DNA of 64,000 nucleotides, from contig NZ_CDDB01000049.1 of the NCBI RefSeq assembly GCF_000820105.1, forward strand, positions 62,001 to 126,000, given 5' to 3'. The translations under genes were made by a program, and so were the position numbers. Of the stretch, positions 50,460 through 63,966 are shown piece by piece; positions within the stretch are counted from its first letter, which is position 1, and the number at the start of each line of letters is the position of its first letter. Source of the DNA: Aeromonas schubertii (lineage in GTDB: Bacteria > Pseudomonadota > Gammaproteobacteria > Enterobacterales > Aeromonadaceae). The notes below the pieces were generated by a model. That model searched no databases. It was not told where the DNA came from and was given only the letters and a program-made list of their open reading frames with translations.

Positions 50460-51482
50460 TCACTCCTGCTCTGTGTCGTAACCGTTGGGGTTGAGGGATT
50501 GCCAGCGCCAGCTGTCGGCGCACATGTCTGCCAGACTCCGGATGGCCTGCCAGTCGAGGTGCTCCTTGGCGTGGCCCGGATCGGCCCAGCACTCGGCGAT
50601 ATCGCCCGGGCGGCGCGGGGCGATGCGACAGGGGATCTCCCTGCCGCTGGCAGCGGCGAAGGCCTCGACCATCTGGCGTACGCTATAGCCCTGACCCGTT
50701 CCCAGGTTGAAGGTGTGGACTCCGGGGCGCCCATGGCAATGCTCGAGGGCCTTGACGTGTCCTTCGGCGAGATCCATCACGTGAATGTAGTCACGCACCC
50801 CGGTGCCGTCCGGCGTCGGGTAGTCGTCGCCGAAGATGCTGAGATATGGCCGGCGTCCTATGGCCACCTGGGCGATATAGGGCATCAGGTTGTTGGGGAT
50901 CCCCTGGGGATCCTCGCCCATGGTGCCCGACTCGTGAGCCCCCACCGGGTTGAAGTAGCGCAGCTCCACCATGCTCCAGCCGGGCTCGGCTGCCTGCAGA
51001 TCCTCCATCACCTGCTCGATGATGAGTTTGGAGCGGCCATAGGGGTTGGTGGCGCTGCGGGGGAACTCTTCGCGGATGGGGACGCTGGCAGGATCCCCGT
51101 AGACGGTGGCCGATGAACTGAACACCAGGGTGGCGATCCCGCAACGCTGCATGGCCCGCAGCAGCACCAGGGTGCCGGTAAGGTTGTTTTCGTAGTAGTC
51201 GAGGGGCAGCTCGGTGGACTCGCCTACCGCCTTGAGGGCGGCGAAGTGGATCACCGCCTCGATCTGCTCCTCGCGCAGGATCTGCTCGAGCCGGGCCCCG
51301 TCACGAATGTCGCCACGATAGAAGCGGGGCAGGGCGCCGCCGATGGCGGCGATGCGTTCCAGTACCGCCTCCTTGCTGTTGCACAGATTGTCGAGCAATA
51401 CGGGCTCGTGGCCGGCAGCCATCAGTGCCAGTGTGGTATGGCTGCCGATATAACCGCAGCCTCCGGTGACCAGAATCTTCAT
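50460..51482 (-). CDS. galE: UDP-glucose 4-epimerase GalE
   Basis: GalE interconverts UDP-glucose and UDP-galactose with bound NAD+. The ATG at 51482 (GGGAGG four bases before) gives 340 residues. The Rossmann motif [10 protein letters not shown] is at the N-terminus and the catalytic Tyr-x-x-x-Lys in NPYGRSK. First gene of galETKM, transcribed from a promoter with the operator/CRP geometry described separately. Confidence 0.97.
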   Translation of the reverse strand: MKILVTGGCGYIGSHTTLALMAAGHEPVLLDNLCNSKEAVLERIAAIGGALPRFYRGDIRDGARLEQILREEQIEAVIHFAALKAVGESTELPLDYYENNLTGTLVLLRAMQRCGIATLVFSSSATVYGDPASVPIREEFPRSATNPYGRSKLIIEQVMEDLQAAEPGWSMVELRYFNPVGAHESGTMGEDPQGIPNNLMPYIAQVAIGRRPYLSIFGDDYPTPDGTGVRDYIHVMDLAEGHVKALEHCHGRPGVHTFNLGTGQGYSVRQMVEAFAAASGREIPCRIAPRRPGDIAECWADPGHAKEHLDWQAIRSLADMCADSWRWQSLNPNGYDTEQE

Positions 51483-51507
51483 CATGCCTCCCAATCCAAT
51501 GGTCGAG

Positions 51508-51550
51508 AGTCTAGAGCCAGAGGCGAAAGGAAACTGTGATGGGGCGCATA
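51508..51550 (-). promoter_or_regulatory. galE promoter with CRP-like site
   Basis: On the minus strand TAGACT (51513-51508) is the -10, predicting a start near 51501. A CRP-like site at 51550-51535 (TATGC-6-TCACA, one perfect half) is centred at -41.5. Confidence 0.6.
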
Positions 51551-51553
51551 GTT

Positions 51554-51569
51554 GTGTAAACGATTACAC
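51554..51569. promoter_or_regulatory. GalR-type operator, galE/galR region
   Basis: GTGTAAACGATTACAC is a palindrome (apart from its central two steps) matching the Gal operator consensus GTGnAAnCGnTTnCAC. It is centred 60.5 bases upstream of the predicted galE start and 85 bases before the predicted galR start. Confidence 0.85.
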
Positions 51570-51634
51570 TTGTTTGCGGCCGAGGTCTGCGTGACCTGCC
51601 GACAATTGCCCATAGGAATCCAGTATTGACGGGA

Positions 51635-51640
51635 TATAAT
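51635..51640 (+). promoter_or_regulatory. -10 element for the galR-type gene
   Basis: A perfect TATAAT, with no convincing -35. It predicts a transcript start near 51647, almost at a possible leader-ORF start codon. Confidence 0.55.
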
Positions 51641-51647
51641 GCGCGCC

Positions 51648-51680
51648 ATGCTTTCTGTGAAAACGAGTGAAAACCCATGA
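51648..51680 (+). CDS. Possible leader peptide upstream of galR
   Basis: ATG at 51648 opens a 10-codon frame (MLSVKTSENP) whose stop overlaps the repressor start by four bases (ATGA). The predicted transcript begins at or one base before this ATG, so translation would be leaderless. The main gene has only a weak ribosome-binding site, so coupling is plausible. Such short frames also occur by chance. Confidence 0.25.
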   Translation: MLSVKTSENP

Positions 51681-52681
51681 GTACCATCAAGGATGTGGCT
51701 CGTCTTGCCAATGTCTCCGTGGCCACCGTCTCCCGGGTCATGAACAACTCCCCCAAGGCCAGTGCCGCTTCCCGGGAGGCGGTTCGCAAGGCCATGAGTG
51801 AGCTGGGCTACACCCCCAACGCCAACGCCAGGGCCCTGGTCAACCGTACCTGTGACACCATGGGGGTGGTCGTGGGGGACGTGGCCGACCCCTTCTTCGG
51901 TACTCTGGTGCGCGGGGTGAGTACCGTGGCGGTGGAGCAGAAGCTGCACCTCCTGATGGGGAACGGTTTTCACCGGGCCGAGCAGGAGCGCGAGGCCATC
52001 GAGTTGCTGATCGGCAAGCGCTGCGAGGCCCTGGTGGTACACAGCAAGGCGCTGTCCGACGAGGCCCTGGTGGAGTATGCCCAGCAGGTGCCCGGCATGG
52101 TCTTCATCAACCGGGAGGTGGCCGCCCTGCCCGGGCGCTGCATCGCCCTCAACAACCGTCTCGGTACCACGGTGGCGACCCGTCATCTGCTCGAGCTCGG
52201 CCACCGTCATATCGCCTTCCTCTGTTCCGATCACGCCATCGAGGATGCCGCCTTGCGTCATCAGGGATGGCAGGAGGCACTGCGCGAAGGTGGAGTGAGC
52301 GCCCACGATGAGTGGGTCGAGTGGGGGGCGCCGAGCGAGGAGGGGGGCGAGCAGGCGATGCTCAATCTGCTCGCCAAGGGGCTGCCCCTGACGGCCGTGG
52401 TGGCCTATAACGATGCCATGGCCGCCGGCGCCCTCTCGGTGCTCGCGGATAACGGTCTGCGGGTGCCGGAAGAGGTCTCGGTGGTCGGCTTCGACGATCT
52501 GGTCTATGCCCGCTACCTCAGGCCCAAGCTGACCACTCTGCGCTATCCCATCGAGTTGATGGCGGCCCAGGCGGCGCGGCTGGCCCTGCAGCTGGCCGCC
52601 GGCGATGCGCCGGCCGAGGGGAGCCGCCTCTATGCGCCGACCCTGGTCAACCGTCAATCGGTGACAGCCGTTCGCAAGTGA
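51677..52681 (+). CDS. LacI-family repressor, GalR/GalS type
   Basis: A 334-residue LacI-family regulator similar to E. coli GalR and GalS. Helix-turn-helix IKDVARLANVSVATVSRVMNN with hinge NANARALV, then a periplasmic-binding-like effector domain. Its closest resemblance (IEVLI..RC, HSKALSD, VAYNDAMAAGALS) is to GalS. It is expected to bind GTGnAAnCGnTTnCAC, which occurs at galE, lacZ and mglB. Located between galETKM and lacZ. The inducer is presumably galactose, inferred from homologues. Confidence 0.9.
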   Translation: MSTIKDVARLANVSVATVSRVMNNSPKASAASREAVRKAMSELGYTPNANARALVNRTCDTMGVVVGDVADPFFGTLVRGVSTVAVEQKLHLLMGNGFHRAEQEREAIELLIGKRCEALVVHSKALSDEALVEYAQQVPGMVFINREVAALPGRCIALNNRLGTTVATRHLLELGHRHIAFLCSDHAIEDAALRHQGWQEALREGGVSAHDEWVEWGAPSEEGGEQAMLNLLAKGLPLTAVVAYNDAMAAGALSVLADNGLRVPEEVSVVGFDDLVYARYLRPKLTTLRYPIELMAAQAARLALQLAAGDAPAEGSRLYAPTLVNRQSVTAVRK

Positions 52682-52732
52682 GGCTGGTAAAAAATTAACC
52701 CCTCTTTATTGACGTTTTACTTCTCAAAACTG

Positions 52733-52748
52733 GTGTAATCGTTTACAC
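52733..52748. promoter_or_regulatory. GalR-type operator upstream of lacZ
   Basis: GTGTAATCGTTTACAC is an excellent match to the Gal operator, centred 60.5 bases before the predicted lacZ start near 52801. Confidence 0.85.
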
Positions 52749-52751
52749 GGC

Positions 52752-55871
<3,120 letters not shown>

Positions 55872-55983
55872 CAACCTTGCGGTAACATTTCTCCTGTCTC
55901 AATGCCGATTCAGCTGAGGCCAAAATCATGGTGGTTATTTATAACTTCATGTTTTTGCAGGGTTAATCTGTCATCGTAACAAA

Positions 55984-55999
55984 TTGTAATCGTTTCCAC
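55984..55999. promoter_or_regulatory. GalR-type operator upstream of mglB
   Basis: TTGTAATCGTTTCCAC matches the Gal operator except the first G. It is centred 60.5 bases before the start predicted near 56052. Confidence 0.75.
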
Positions 56000-56001
56000 T
56001 T

Positions 56002-56045
56002 TGCCGTCATGATCACAGAAGAGAAAACAACAAGCCGGTTACATT
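56002..56045 (+). promoter_or_regulatory. mglB promoter with CRP-like site
   Basis: TGCCG-6-TCACA (56002-56017) has one perfect CRP half. TACATT (56040-56045) could be the -10, placing the CRP site at about -42.5. The left half is weak, so this is the least certain of the three. Confidence 0.5.
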
Positions 56046-56101
56046 GACCACCGGCTGCTCGCCACCCTACGACAACAAAGAGATAGAAGATCGGAGCACA
56101 C

Positions 56102-57088
56102 ATGAAAAAAATGACCGCCATCGCCGCCCTGCTGATGGGCATGACCACCGCCTCTGCCGCCCTGGCCGAGACGACCCTGGGTTTCACCGTCTACAAGTAC
56201 GACGACAACTTCATGTCCGTGGTGCGCAAGGCCATCGAGAAGGAGGCCGCCGCCTATCCCGACATCAAGCTGCTGATGAATGACTCCCAGAATGACCAGT
56301 CCAAGCAAAACGATCAGATCGACGTGCTGATCGCCAAGGGGGTGAAGGCGCTCGCCATCAACCTGGTGGATCCGGCCGCCGCCTCGGTGGTCATCGAGAA
56401 GGCCCGTATCGACGAGATCCCGGTGGTCTTCTACAACAAGGAGCCGAGTGCCGCCGATCTGGCCAGCTATGACAAGGCCTATTATGTCGGAACCGACTCC
56501 AAGGAGTCTGGCATCATCCAGGGCCAGCTTATCGCCAAACACTGGAAGGCCCACCCGGAGTGGGATCTCAACAAGGACGGCCAGATCCAGTTCGTACTGC
56601 TCAAGGGGGAGCCGGGCCACCCGGATGCGGAAGCGCGCACCACCTATGTCATCAAGACCCTGAACGATGGGGGCATCAAGACCGAGCAACTGCATCTGGA
56701 CACCGGCATGTGGGACACCGCCATGGCCAAGGACAAGATGGATGCCTGGGTCTCTGGCCCCAACGCCAACAAGATTGAAGTGGTCATTGCCAACAACGAC
56801 GCCATGGCCATGGGGGCCATCGAATCCCTGAAGGCCGCCGGCAAGAGCAGCATCCCGGTGTTTGGTGTGGATGCCCTGCCAGAAGCCCTGGCCCTGGTCG
56901 ACAGTGGCGCCATGGCCGGTACCGTGCTCAACGACGCCGGCAACCAGGCCAGGGCCACCTTCGATCTGACCAGGAACCTAGCCGAGGGCAAGGCTGCCGG
57001 TGAAGGTACCCAGTGGCAGATTGTCGACAAGGTGGTGCGCGTACCCTATGTGGGCGTGGACAAGGAAAACCTGGCCCAGTTCAAGTAA
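56102..57088 (+). CDS. mglB: Galactose/glucose-binding periplasmic protein MglB
   Basis: MglB is the high-affinity galactose/glucose receptor for MglAC and, in enterics, for the Trg chemoreceptor. The 328-residue precursor has signal peptide [22 protein letters not shown]. Ligand and calcium motifs [28 protein letters not shown] and [11 protein letters not shown] are present. GGAG lies five bases before the ATG. It opens the mglBAC operon. Confidence 0.96.
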   Translation: MKKMTAIAALLMGMTTASAALAETTLGFTVYKYDDNFMSVVRKAIEKEAAAYPDIKLLMNDSQNDQSKQNDQIDVLIAKGVKALAINLVDPAAASVVIEKARIDEIPVVFYNKEPSAADLASYDKAYYVGTDSKESGIIQGQLIAKHWKAHPEWDLNKDGQIQFVLLKGEPGHPDAEARTTYVIKTLNDGGIKTEQLHLDTGMWDTAMAKDKMDAWVSGPNANKIEVVIANNDAMAMGAIESLKAAGKSSIPVFGVDALPEALALVDSGAMAGTVLNDAGNQARATFDLTRNLAEGKAAGEGTQWQIVDKVVRVPYVGVDKENLAQFK

Positions 57089-57153
57089 TTCCGTCACCGC
57101 AGCCGTGGGGAGGATGCCTCCTCCTCACGGCTCACAGCAAGTAGTTGGCTGCT

Positions 57154-58668
57154 ATGACAACAACAGCAAAGCAATCGGAATGGTTGCTCGAGATGGTCGG
57201 CATCAGCAAGGAATTCCCTGGTGTCAAAGCCCTCGACGACGTTCATCTGCGGGTTCGACCCCACTCGGTGCATGCCCTGATGGGCGAGAACGGCGCGGGC
57301 AAGTCTACCCTGCTCAAGTGCCTGTTCGGTATCTACGAGAAGGACACGGGCACCATCACCTTCCAGGGCCGTGAGGTCAACTTCCGCTCCTCCAAGGAGG
57401 CGCTCGACAACGGCATCTCCATGGTGCACCAGGAGCTCAACCAGGTGCTGCAACGCACCGTCATGGACAACGTCTGGCTCGGCCGTTACCCCACCAGGGG
57501 ATGGTTCGTGGATCACGACAAGATGTACGCCGATACCAAGCGTATCTTCGAGGAGCTGGAGATCGATATCGATCCCCGCGCCAAGGTCGCGACCCTGTCG
57601 GTCTCCCAGATGCAGATGATCGAGATCGCCAAGGCGGTTTCTTACGACGCCAAGATCGTCATCATGGACGAGCCCACCTCGTCCCTGACCGAGAAGGAGG
57701 TCAATCACCTCTTTCGCATCATCAACAAGCTCAAAGAGAAGGGATGCGGGATCGTCTACATCTCCCACAAGATGGAGGAGATCTTCAAGTTGTGTGACGA
57801 GATCACCATACTGCGCGACGGCCAGTGGATCGACACCCAGCCCCTCTCGGGCCTCACCATGGACAAGATCATCGGCATGATGGTCGGTCGTGAGCTGACC
57901 CAGCGCTTCCCCGAGAAGACCAACGTCCCCAGGGAGGTGATCCTCCAGGTGCGCGGGCTTACCTCACTGCGTCAACCCTCTATCCAGGATGTCAGCTTTG
58001 ACCTGCACAAGGGGGAGATCCTCGGGGTCGCCGGCCTGGTGGGCGCCAGGCGTACCGATATCGTCGAGAGCCTGTTCGGCATTCGCGAGCGCAGCGGCGG
58101 CACTATCGAGCTGCACGGGCGCGAGCTGCACAACCATAACGCCCACGAGGCGATCCGCAACGGCTTTGCCCTGGTCACCGAGGAGCGCCGCTCCACCGGC
58201 ATCTACTCCCAGCTCGATATCGCCTTCAACGCCCTGATCGCCAACATGGAGCAGTATCAGGACCGGCTGGGCCTGCTCAGCGACAAGAAGATGAAGAGCG
58301 ATACCCAGTGGGTGATCGATGCCATGCGGGTCAAGACCCCGAGCCAGAAGACCGCTATCGGTTCGCTGTCGGGGGGGAACCAGCAGAAGGTGATCATCGG
58401 CCGCTGGCTGCTGACCCAGCCGGAGATCCTGATGCTCGACGAACCGACCCGCGGCATCGACGTGGGAGCCAAGTTCGAGATCTATCAGCTGATCCTGGAG
58501 CTGGCCAGGAAGGACAAGGGGATCATCATCATCTCCTCCGAGATGCCGGAGCTGCTGGGGATTACCGACCGCATCCTGGTCATGAGCAACGGCCGGGTCG
58601 CCGGCATCGTCAACACCAAAGAGACCGACCAGGGCGAAATCCTGCGTCTGGCCTCTCTCTATCTGTAA
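57154..58668 (+). CDS. mglA: Galactose ABC transporter ATPase MglA
   Basis: MglA is the double-ATPase subunit energising MglC. From the ATG at 57154 it has 504 residues. The first half has Walker [10 protein letters not shown]; the second half has a degenerate Walker A ([10 protein letters not shown]) and the signature LSGGNQQK, usual in the sugar CUT2 family. An in-frame TTG at 57145 is a poorer start given the alignment to E. coli MglA. Confidence 0.96.
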   Translation: MTTTAKQSEWLLEMVGISKEFPGVKALDDVHLRVRPHSVHALMGENGAGKSTLLKCLFGIYEKDTGTITFQGREVNFRSSKEALDNGISMVHQELNQVLQRTVMDNVWLGRYPTRGWFVDHDKMYADTKRIFEELEIDIDPRAKVATLSVSQMQMIEIAKAVSYDAKIVIMDEPTSSLTEKEVNHLFRIINKLKEKGCGIVYISHKMEEIFKLCDEITILRDGQWIDTQPLSGLTMDKIIGMMVGRELTQRFPEKTNVPREVILQVRGLTSLRQPSIQDVSFDLHKGEILGVAGLVGARRTDIVESLFGIRERSGGTIELHGRELHNHNAHEAIRNGFALVTEERRSTGIYSQLDIAFNALIANMEQYQDRLGLLSDKKMKSDTQWVIDAMRVKTPSQKTAIGSLSGGNQQKVIIGRWLLTQPEILMLDEPTRGIDVGAKFEIYQLILELARKDKGIIIISSEMPELLGITDRILVMSNGRVAGIVNTKETDQGEILRLASLYL

Positions 58669-58683
58669 CAGGGGAAGATCCGT

Positions 58684-59694
58684 ATGGAGTGGGTCAAGAA
58701 TTTCAACCTGATGCGCATGCTCAAAGAGGGCGGTATCTACGCCGTGCTGCTCATCCTGCTGGTGGTGATCGTGGTGCAGGAGCCCTCGTTTTTGAGCCTC
58801 ACCAACCTTAGCAACATCCTCACCCAATCTTCGGTGCGCATCATCATAGCGCTCGGGGTGGCGGGCCTTATCATCACCCAGGGGACCGACCTGTCGGCCG
58901 GTCGTCAGGTGGGATTGGCAGCCGTGGTGGCGGCGACCCTGCTGCAGTCGCTGACCAACGTCAACAAGGTGTTTCCTGAGCTCGGCGCCGTGCCGATCCC
59001 CGTGGTGATCCTGATCGTCTGTGCCATCGGTGCCCTGATTGGTCTCATCAATGGCCTGGTGGTGGCCTACCTGAACGTGACGCCCTTCATCACCACCCTG
59101 GGCACCATGATCATCGTCTACGGGGTCAACTCCCTCTACTACGACTACGTGGGGGCCTCGCCCATCGCCGGCTTCGATCCCCGTTTCTCGAGCTTTGCCC
59201 AGGGGTTCATACGGCTGGGCGGTTTCAAGCTCTCCTACATCACCTTCTACGCCATCATCGCCATCGGTCTGGTGTGGGTGCTGTGGAACAAGACCCGCTT
59301 TGGCAAGAACATCTATGCCATCGGCGGCAACCCAGAGGCGGCCAGGGTCTCCGGGGTGAATGTCCCCCTCAACCTGGTTGCCATCTACGCCCTGGCGGGG
59401 GCCTTCTACGGCTTTGCCGGCATGCTGGAGGCGGGTCGTATCGGCAGCGCCACCAACAATCTGGGCTTTATGTATGAGCTCGATGCCATTGCGGCGTGCG
59501 TGGTGGGCGGGGTGTCGTTTGCCGGCGGGGTCGGCACGGTCGCCGGGGTGGTGACCGGGGTGATCATCTTCACCCTCATCAACTACGGCCTCACCTATAT
59601 CGGCGTCAGCCCGTACTGGCAGTTCATCATCAAGGGGGCCATCATCATTCTGGCGGTGGCACTGGACTCCATGAAATACGCCAAGAAGAAGTGA
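58684..59694 (+). CDS. mglC: Galactose ABC transporter permease MglC
   Basis: MglC is the inner membrane channel. The 336-residue protein has about ten membrane segments with GTDLSAGRQVGLAAVVAATLLQS and ALAGAFYGFAGMLEAGRIGSA, the family's conserved glycine-rich loop. It starts 15 bases after mglA and the operon ends at a hairpin. Confidence 0.95.
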   Translation: MEWVKNFNLMRMLKEGGIYAVLLILLVVIVVQEPSFLSLTNLSNILTQSSVRIIIALGVAGLIITQGTDLSAGRQVGLAAVVAATLLQSLTNVNKVFPELGAVPIPVVILIVCAIGALIGLINGLVVAYLNVTPFITTLGTMIIVYGVNSLYYDYVGASPIAGFDPRFSSFAQGFIRLGGFKLSYITFYAIIAIGLVWVLWNKTRFGKNIYAIGGNPEAARVSGVNVPLNLVAIYALAGAFYGFAGMLEAGRIGSATNNLGFMYELDAIAACVVGGVSFAGGVGTVAGVVTGVIIFTLINYGLTYIGVSPYWQFIIKGAIIILAVALDSMKYAKKK

Positions 59695-59707
59695 GTCACC
59701 CTAACGG

Positions 59708-59732
59708 GAAGGGGAGCCAGCGGCTCCCCTTC
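59708..59732 (+). terminator. Hairpin after mglBAC
   Basis: GAAGGGGAGCC pairs with GGCTCCCCTTC over AGC, with little T tail (GTCATGTTGG). Confidence 0.6.
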
Positions 59733-59752
59733 GTCATGTTGGCGCCGGAGCA

Positions 59753-60778
59753 TCAATCCCAGCTCAGCACCACCTTGCCCGACTGGCCCGAGCCCATGGC
59801 GTCGAAGCCCTGCTGGAACTCGTCGATGGGGAAGCGATGGGTGATGATGGGGGTGAGATCCAGCCCGGACTGGATCAGGCTTGCCATCTTGTACCAGGTC
59901 TCGAACATCTCGCGGCCGTAGATCCCCTTGATGAACAAGCCCTTGAAGATCACCTTGTTCCAGTCGATGGCCATGGTGGAGGGAGGAATGCCGAGCATGG
60001 CGATCTTGCCGCCGTGGTTCATCTTGTCGAGCATCTCCTGGAAGGCGGACGGCACGCCGGACATCTCCAGCCCCACGTCGAAACCCTCGGTCATGCCGAG
60101 CTCGTTCATCACATCGGCCAGCTTCTCCTTGGCCACGTTGACGGCGCGGGTGGCTCCCATCTTGCGGGCCAGTTCGAGGCGGTACTCGTTGACGTCGGTG
60201 ATCACCACGTGGCGGGCGCCGACGTGGCGACAGACGGCGGCGGCCATGATGCCGATGGGGCCGGCGCCTGTGATGAGCACATCCTCACCGACCAGATCGA
60301 AGGAGAGGGCGGTGTGCACGGCGTTGCCGAACGGATCGAAGATGGAGGCCAGCTCGTCGGAGATATTATCCGGCAGCTTGAAGGCGTTGAAGGCGGGGAT
60401 CACCAGGTACTCGGCGAAGCTGCCCTGGCGGTTGACACCCACCCCTATGGTGTTGCGGCACAGGTGGGTGCGCCCGGCGCGGCAGTTGCGGCAGTGACCG
60501 CAGGTGATGTGCCCTTCACCAGAGACCCGATCGCCGATGGCGAAGCCGCGCACCTCCTGGCCGATGGCGACCACTTCGCCCACATACTCGTGGCCGACCA
60601 CCATGGGGACGGGAATGGTCTTCTGGGACCACTCGTCCCAGTTGTAGATGTGCATATCGGTGCCGCAGATGGCGGTCTTGCGGATCTTGATGAGCAGATC
60701 GTTGTGGCCGAGCTCCGGCATGGGGACATCGGTCATCCAGATGCCCTTGGCGGGGTGCAGCTTGGAGAGTGCTTTCAT
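59753..60778 (-). CDS. tdh: L-threonine 3-dehydrogenase
   Basis: Tdh oxidises threonine to 2-amino-3-ketobutyrate with NAD+. The ATG at 60778 gives 341 residues, identical in length to E. coli Tdh. The catalytic zinc Cys is in [14 protein letters not shown], with GHEYVGEV and the structural zinc region [15 protein letters not shown]; the Rossmann motif [10 protein letters not shown] follows. Downstream of kbl, with a terminator-like hairpin between. Confidence 0.96.
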   Translation of the reverse strand: MKALSKLHPAKGIWMTDVPMPELGHNDLLIKIRKTAICGTDMHIYNWDEWSQKTIPVPMVVGHEYVGEVVAIGQEVRGFAIGDRVSGEGHITCGHCRNCRAGRTHLCRNTIGVGVNRQGSFAEYLVIPAFNAFKLPDNISDELASIFDPFGNAVHTALSFDLVGEDVLITGAGPIGIMAAAVCRHVGARHVVITDVNEYRLELARKMGATRAVNVAKEKLADVMNELGMTEGFDVGLEMSGVPSAFQEMLDKMNHGGKIAMLGIPPSTMAIDWNKVIFKGLFIKGIYGREMFETWYKMASLIQSGLDLTPIITHRFPIDEFQQGFDAMGSGQSGKVVLSWD

Positions 60779-60802
60779 GGTTGTTCCTTCACGATGAATG
60801 CC

Positions 60803-60826
60803 AAAAAGGGGGCCCTCGGCCCCCTT
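60803..60826 (-). terminator. Hairpin terminator between kbl and tdh
   Basis: AAGGGGGCC and GGCCCCCTT pair over three bases; on the minus strand the stem ends with five T residues. It lies only a few bases after the kbl stop and would reduce tdh transcription. Confidence 0.65.
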
Positions 60827-60830
60827 GGAA

Positions 60831-62021
60831 TCAGATGATGCCGAGCTCGCGGCCGATGCGAATGAAGGCATCGATGGCGCGGTCCAGCTGCTCGCGGGTG
60901 TGGGCCGCCGACATCTGGGTGCGGATACGGGCCTGGCCCTTGGGCACGACCGGGAAGGAGAAGCCCACCACATAGATGCCCTCGGCCAGCATGCGGCTCG
61001 CCATCTCGGCGGCCAGCTTGGCATCCCCCAGCATCACCGGGATGATGGCGTGGTCAGCCCCGGCCAGGGTGAAGCCGGCGGCGCTCATGCGTTCGCGGAA
61101 ATAGCGGCTGTTCTCCTGCAGGTGGGCACGCAGCTCCTGCCCATCGGCCAGCATGTCGATCACCTTGATGGTGGCGGCGACGATGGCCGGTGCCAGGGAG
61201 TTGGAGAAGAGGTAGGGGCGGGAGCGCTGGCGCAGCCAGTCGATCACTTCCTTCTTGCCCGAGGTGTAGCCACCGGAGGCACCGCCCATGGCCTTGCCCA
61301 GGGTACCGGTGATGATGTCGACCCGATCCATGACGCCACAGTATTCGTGGGTACCTCGGCCGTTTTCGCCGATGAAGCCGACGGCATGGGAGTCATCGAC
61401 CATCACCAGGGCGTCATACTTGTCGGCCAGATCGCAGATGGCGTTCAGATCGGCGATGACGCCGTCCATGGAGAAGACGCCATCGGTGGCGATCAGCTTG
61501 AAGCGGGCGCCGTCAGCGGTGGCCTGCTTGAGCTGTTGCTCGAGGTCGGCCATGTCGTTGTTGCCATAGCGATAGCGCCTGGCCTTGCACAGACGCACGC
61601 CGTCAATGATGGAGGCGTGGTTCAGGGCATCGGAGATGATGGCGTCTTCGGCGCCCAGAAGGGTCTCGAACAGACCGCCGTTGGCATCGAAGCAGGAGGA
61701 GTAGAGGATGGTGTCCTCGGTGCCGAGGAAGGTGGAGAGTTTCTGCTCCAGCACCTTGTGCTGATCCTGGGTGCCGCAGATGAAGCGTACCGAGGCCATG
61801 CCAAAGCCGTGGCTGTCGAGGCCCTCCTTGGCGGCGGTGATCAACTCGGGATGGTTGGCCAGGCCCAGATAGTTGTTGGCGCAGAAGTTGAGCACTTCCT
61901 GCCCGCCGACCATGATGCCTGCCTGCTGGGCGGAGGTGATGAGGCGCTCCTGCTTGTAGAGGCCGTCAGCCTTGACCTGCTCCAGCTCGGCGCTCAGGTG
62001 GCGATAAAATGCGTTGGACAT
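60831..62021 (-). CDS. kbl: 2-amino-3-ketobutyrate CoA ligase
   Basis: Kbl cleaves 2-amino-3-ketobutyrate with CoA to glycine and acetyl-CoA, following Tdh. The 396-residue PLP enzyme has the Schiff-base Lys in [10 protein letters not shown] and [17 protein letters not shown] lies seven bases before the ATG. kbl-tdh is linked to hldD, as in E. coli. Confidence 0.96.
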   Translation of the reverse strand: MSNAFYRHLSAELEQVKADGLYKQERLITSAQQAGIMVGGQEVLNFCANNYLGLANHPELITAAKEGLDSHGFGMASVRFICGTQDQHKVLEQKLSTFLGTEDTILYSSCFDANGGLFETLLGAEDAIISDALNHASIIDGVRLCKARRYRYGNNDMADLEQQLKQATADGARFKLIATDGVFSMDGVIADLNAICDLADKYDALVMVDDSHAVGFIGENGRGTHEYCGVMDRVDIITGTLGKAMGGASGGYTSGKKEVIDWLRQRSRPYLFSNSLAPAIVAATIKVIDMLADGQELRAHLQENSRYFRERMSAAGFTLAGADHAIIPVMLGDAKLAAEMASRMLAEGIYVVGFSFPVVPKGQARIRTQMSAAHTREQLDRAIDAFIRIGRELGII

Positions 62022-62133
62022 GAGTGATTCCTCGTGGTCGTGGGGGGCTTGCCCAAAGTGGCAACATATTACTCTGTCTCTCCGGCCACGGGATTCAACT
62101 CTTTTTATCTCATTTAAACAATTGTGAAACAGA

Positions 62134-62769
62134 TCACCCGGCCAACTCCCGGTAGTGCTGCTCCAGACCGGCGATCTGCGGCCTGACCTCGTCTCGCAGG
62201 TAGGGGCGCAAGATGAAGAGCACCTTGAGCACCCCCTTGTAGAGCAGGGGCTTGGTGATGCGGGTGCCAGGGGCCTGGGCTATCTGATAGGCGATCCAGA
62301 AGGTCACCACCATCTTGATGGTCTGGCCGAGATCCGGCATGTCCTCTTCGCTCACCAGCAGCAGGCCGCCATCGCGCAGGCTGCGCAGCAGGCCGAGGAC
62401 CGAGCTGGCCAGCTGCTCCTGGGCCCTGAGGTACTTCTGTTGCAGCAGCTCGTCGCGGCTCAGGATGTCGGGCAGATTGGCGTAGAAGAAGCGAAATTGC
62501 CACATCAGGTAAAAGATGGCGTCGAGATAGCCCATCAGATGCTCGATGCGGATCTCCCTCTCCTGCACCGGGGCGAAACTCTCTGCCAGATGGCGGGTGT
62601 AGTGGTCGAAGATGCTGTGGATGATGTCTTCCTTGTTGCGGAAGTGGTAGTAGAGATTGCCGGGGCTGATCCCCAGATGGGCCGCGATGTGGTTGGTGGT
62701 GACGTTACGCTCACCCTGCTCGTTGAACAGCTCGGTGGCACCATGGATGATCCTGTCTCTGGTCTTCAT
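62134..62769 (-). CDS. TetR/AcrR family transcriptional regulator
   Basis: A 211-residue one-domain regulator with an N-terminal TetR-type helix-turn-helix ([44 protein letters not shown], in pieces) and a helical ligand-binding C-terminus. Target and ligand are unknown. It sits between kbl and hldD, on the kbl strand, 112 bases from the kbl start. Confidence 0.88.
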   Translation of the reverse strand: MKTRDRIIHGATELFNEQGERNVTTNHIAAHLGISPGNLYYHFRNKEDIIHSIFDHYTRHLAESFAPVQEREIRIEHLMGYLDAIFYLMWQFRFFYANLPDILSRDELLQQKYLRAQEQLASSVLGLLRSLRDGGLLLVSEEDMPDLGQTIKMVVTFWIAYQIAQAPGTRITKPLLYKGVLKVLFILRPYLRDEVRPQIAGLEQHYRELAG

Positions 62770-62904
62770 CGTCTCTCTCCCCTGCTCAGGATTCGTCTAT
62801 GGCTTCTGGGCATGATAAACTTTTCGGCAATTTTCAAATCGCCCACTATACACAGCTTCACAACTGTGTCACACGGTGGGCCTTCGCACTAGAGGGTAAG
62901 CCCC

Positions 62905-63858
62905 ATGATCGTAGTCACTGGCGGTGCCGGCTTTATCGGCAGCAACCTGGTCAAGCAGCTCAATGCCCAAGGGCGCACCGATGTGGTGGTGATCGATGAT
63001 CTCACCGACGGTACCAAGTTCGTCAACATCAGCGATCTCACCATCGCCGACTATATGGACAAGGACGAGTTTCAGGCCCGCATCGTCTCCGGCGACGAGT
63101 TCGAGGAGTGGGACGGTATCGAGGTGATCTTCCACGAAGGCGCCTGCTCGGCCACCACAGAGTGGAACGGCAAGTTCATCATGGAGGTCAACTACGAGTA
63201 CTCCAAGGATCTGTTCCACTACTGTATCGAACGTGAGATCCCCTTCATCTATGCTTCCTCTGCCGCTACCTATGGTGGTCGCAACGACAACTTTATCGAG
63301 GATCCCAAGTTCGAGCAGCCCCTCAACGTCTATGGCTACTCCAAGCAGCTGTTCGATCAGTATGTGCGCCGCTGGATGCCCCAGATCAACTCCCAGGTGG
63401 TAGGGCTCAAGTATTTCAACGTCTATGGCCCGCGTGAGCAGCACAAGGGCTCCATGGCCTCGGTGGCGTTCCACCTCAATACCCAGGTGAAGCAGGGGCA
63501 GAATCCCAAGTTGTTCGAAGGATGTGACGGTTTCCCGAACGGTGGCCAGATGCGTGATTTCATCTATATCGATGACGTCTGCAAGGTGAACCTCTGGTTC
63601 TGGCAGAACCCGCAGCACTCCGGCATCTTCAACTGCGGTACCGGCCGTGCCGAGCCGTTCCAGAACGTGGCCGAGGCGGTGATCAAGTACCACGGCCAGG
63701 GCGAGGTGGAGTACATCCCCTTCCCGGACCACCTCAAGGGACGCTACCAAAGTTTCACCCAGGCGGATCTCACCCGCTTGCGTGGCGTGGGCTATGACGG
63801 CGAGTTCAAGACCGTTGCCGAAGGGGTGGCGGACTACATGGCCTGGCTCAACCGCTGA
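62905..63858 (+). CDS. hldD: ADP-L-glycero-D-manno-heptose 6-epimerase
   Basis: HldD makes ADP-L-glycero-D-manno-heptose for the LPS inner core. The 317-residue protein has Rossmann motif [10 protein letters not shown] and the catalytic Tyr-Lys in YGYSKQ. It is divergent from the TetR gene and begins the next LPS-related stretch. Confidence 0.96.
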   Translation: MIVVTGGAGFIGSNLVKQLNAQGRTDVVVIDDLTDGTKFVNISDLTIADYMDKDEFQARIVSGDEFEEWDGIEVIFHEGACSATTEWNGKFIMEVNYEYSKDLFHYCIEREIPFIYASSAATYGGRNDNFIEDPKFEQPLNVYGYSKQLFDQYVRRWMPQINSQVVGLKYFNVYGPREQHKGSMASVAFHLNTQVKQGQNPKLFEGCDGFPNGGQMRDFIYIDDVCKVNLWFWQNPQHSGIFNCGTGRAEPFQNVAEAVIKYHGQGEVEYIPFPDHLKGRYQSFTQADLTRLRGVGYDGEFKTVAEGVADYMAWLNR

Positions 63859-63885
63859 GTCAGTCGCCAGATGAGATGAAGTGAG

Positions 63886-63914
63886 CCGGAAGCGGGGAGA
63901 CCTGCTTCCGGTTT
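63886..63914 (+). terminator. Terminator after hldD
   Basis: CCGGAAGC pairs with GCTTCCGG, followed by TTTC. Confidence 0.65.
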
Positions 63915-63966
63915 CTGCGCTCTGTTGTGGTGCCTTCTTTGTCTATTTCTACCGGATAAGTGCGCG

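Noticed and set aside
51448-51463. Internal gal operator inside galE, at the place of E. coli galOI
   Set aside because: GAGGCTGCGGTTATAT has five mismatches to the operator and is fixed by the coding of GGCGYI; looping as in E. coli is unlikely from this site.
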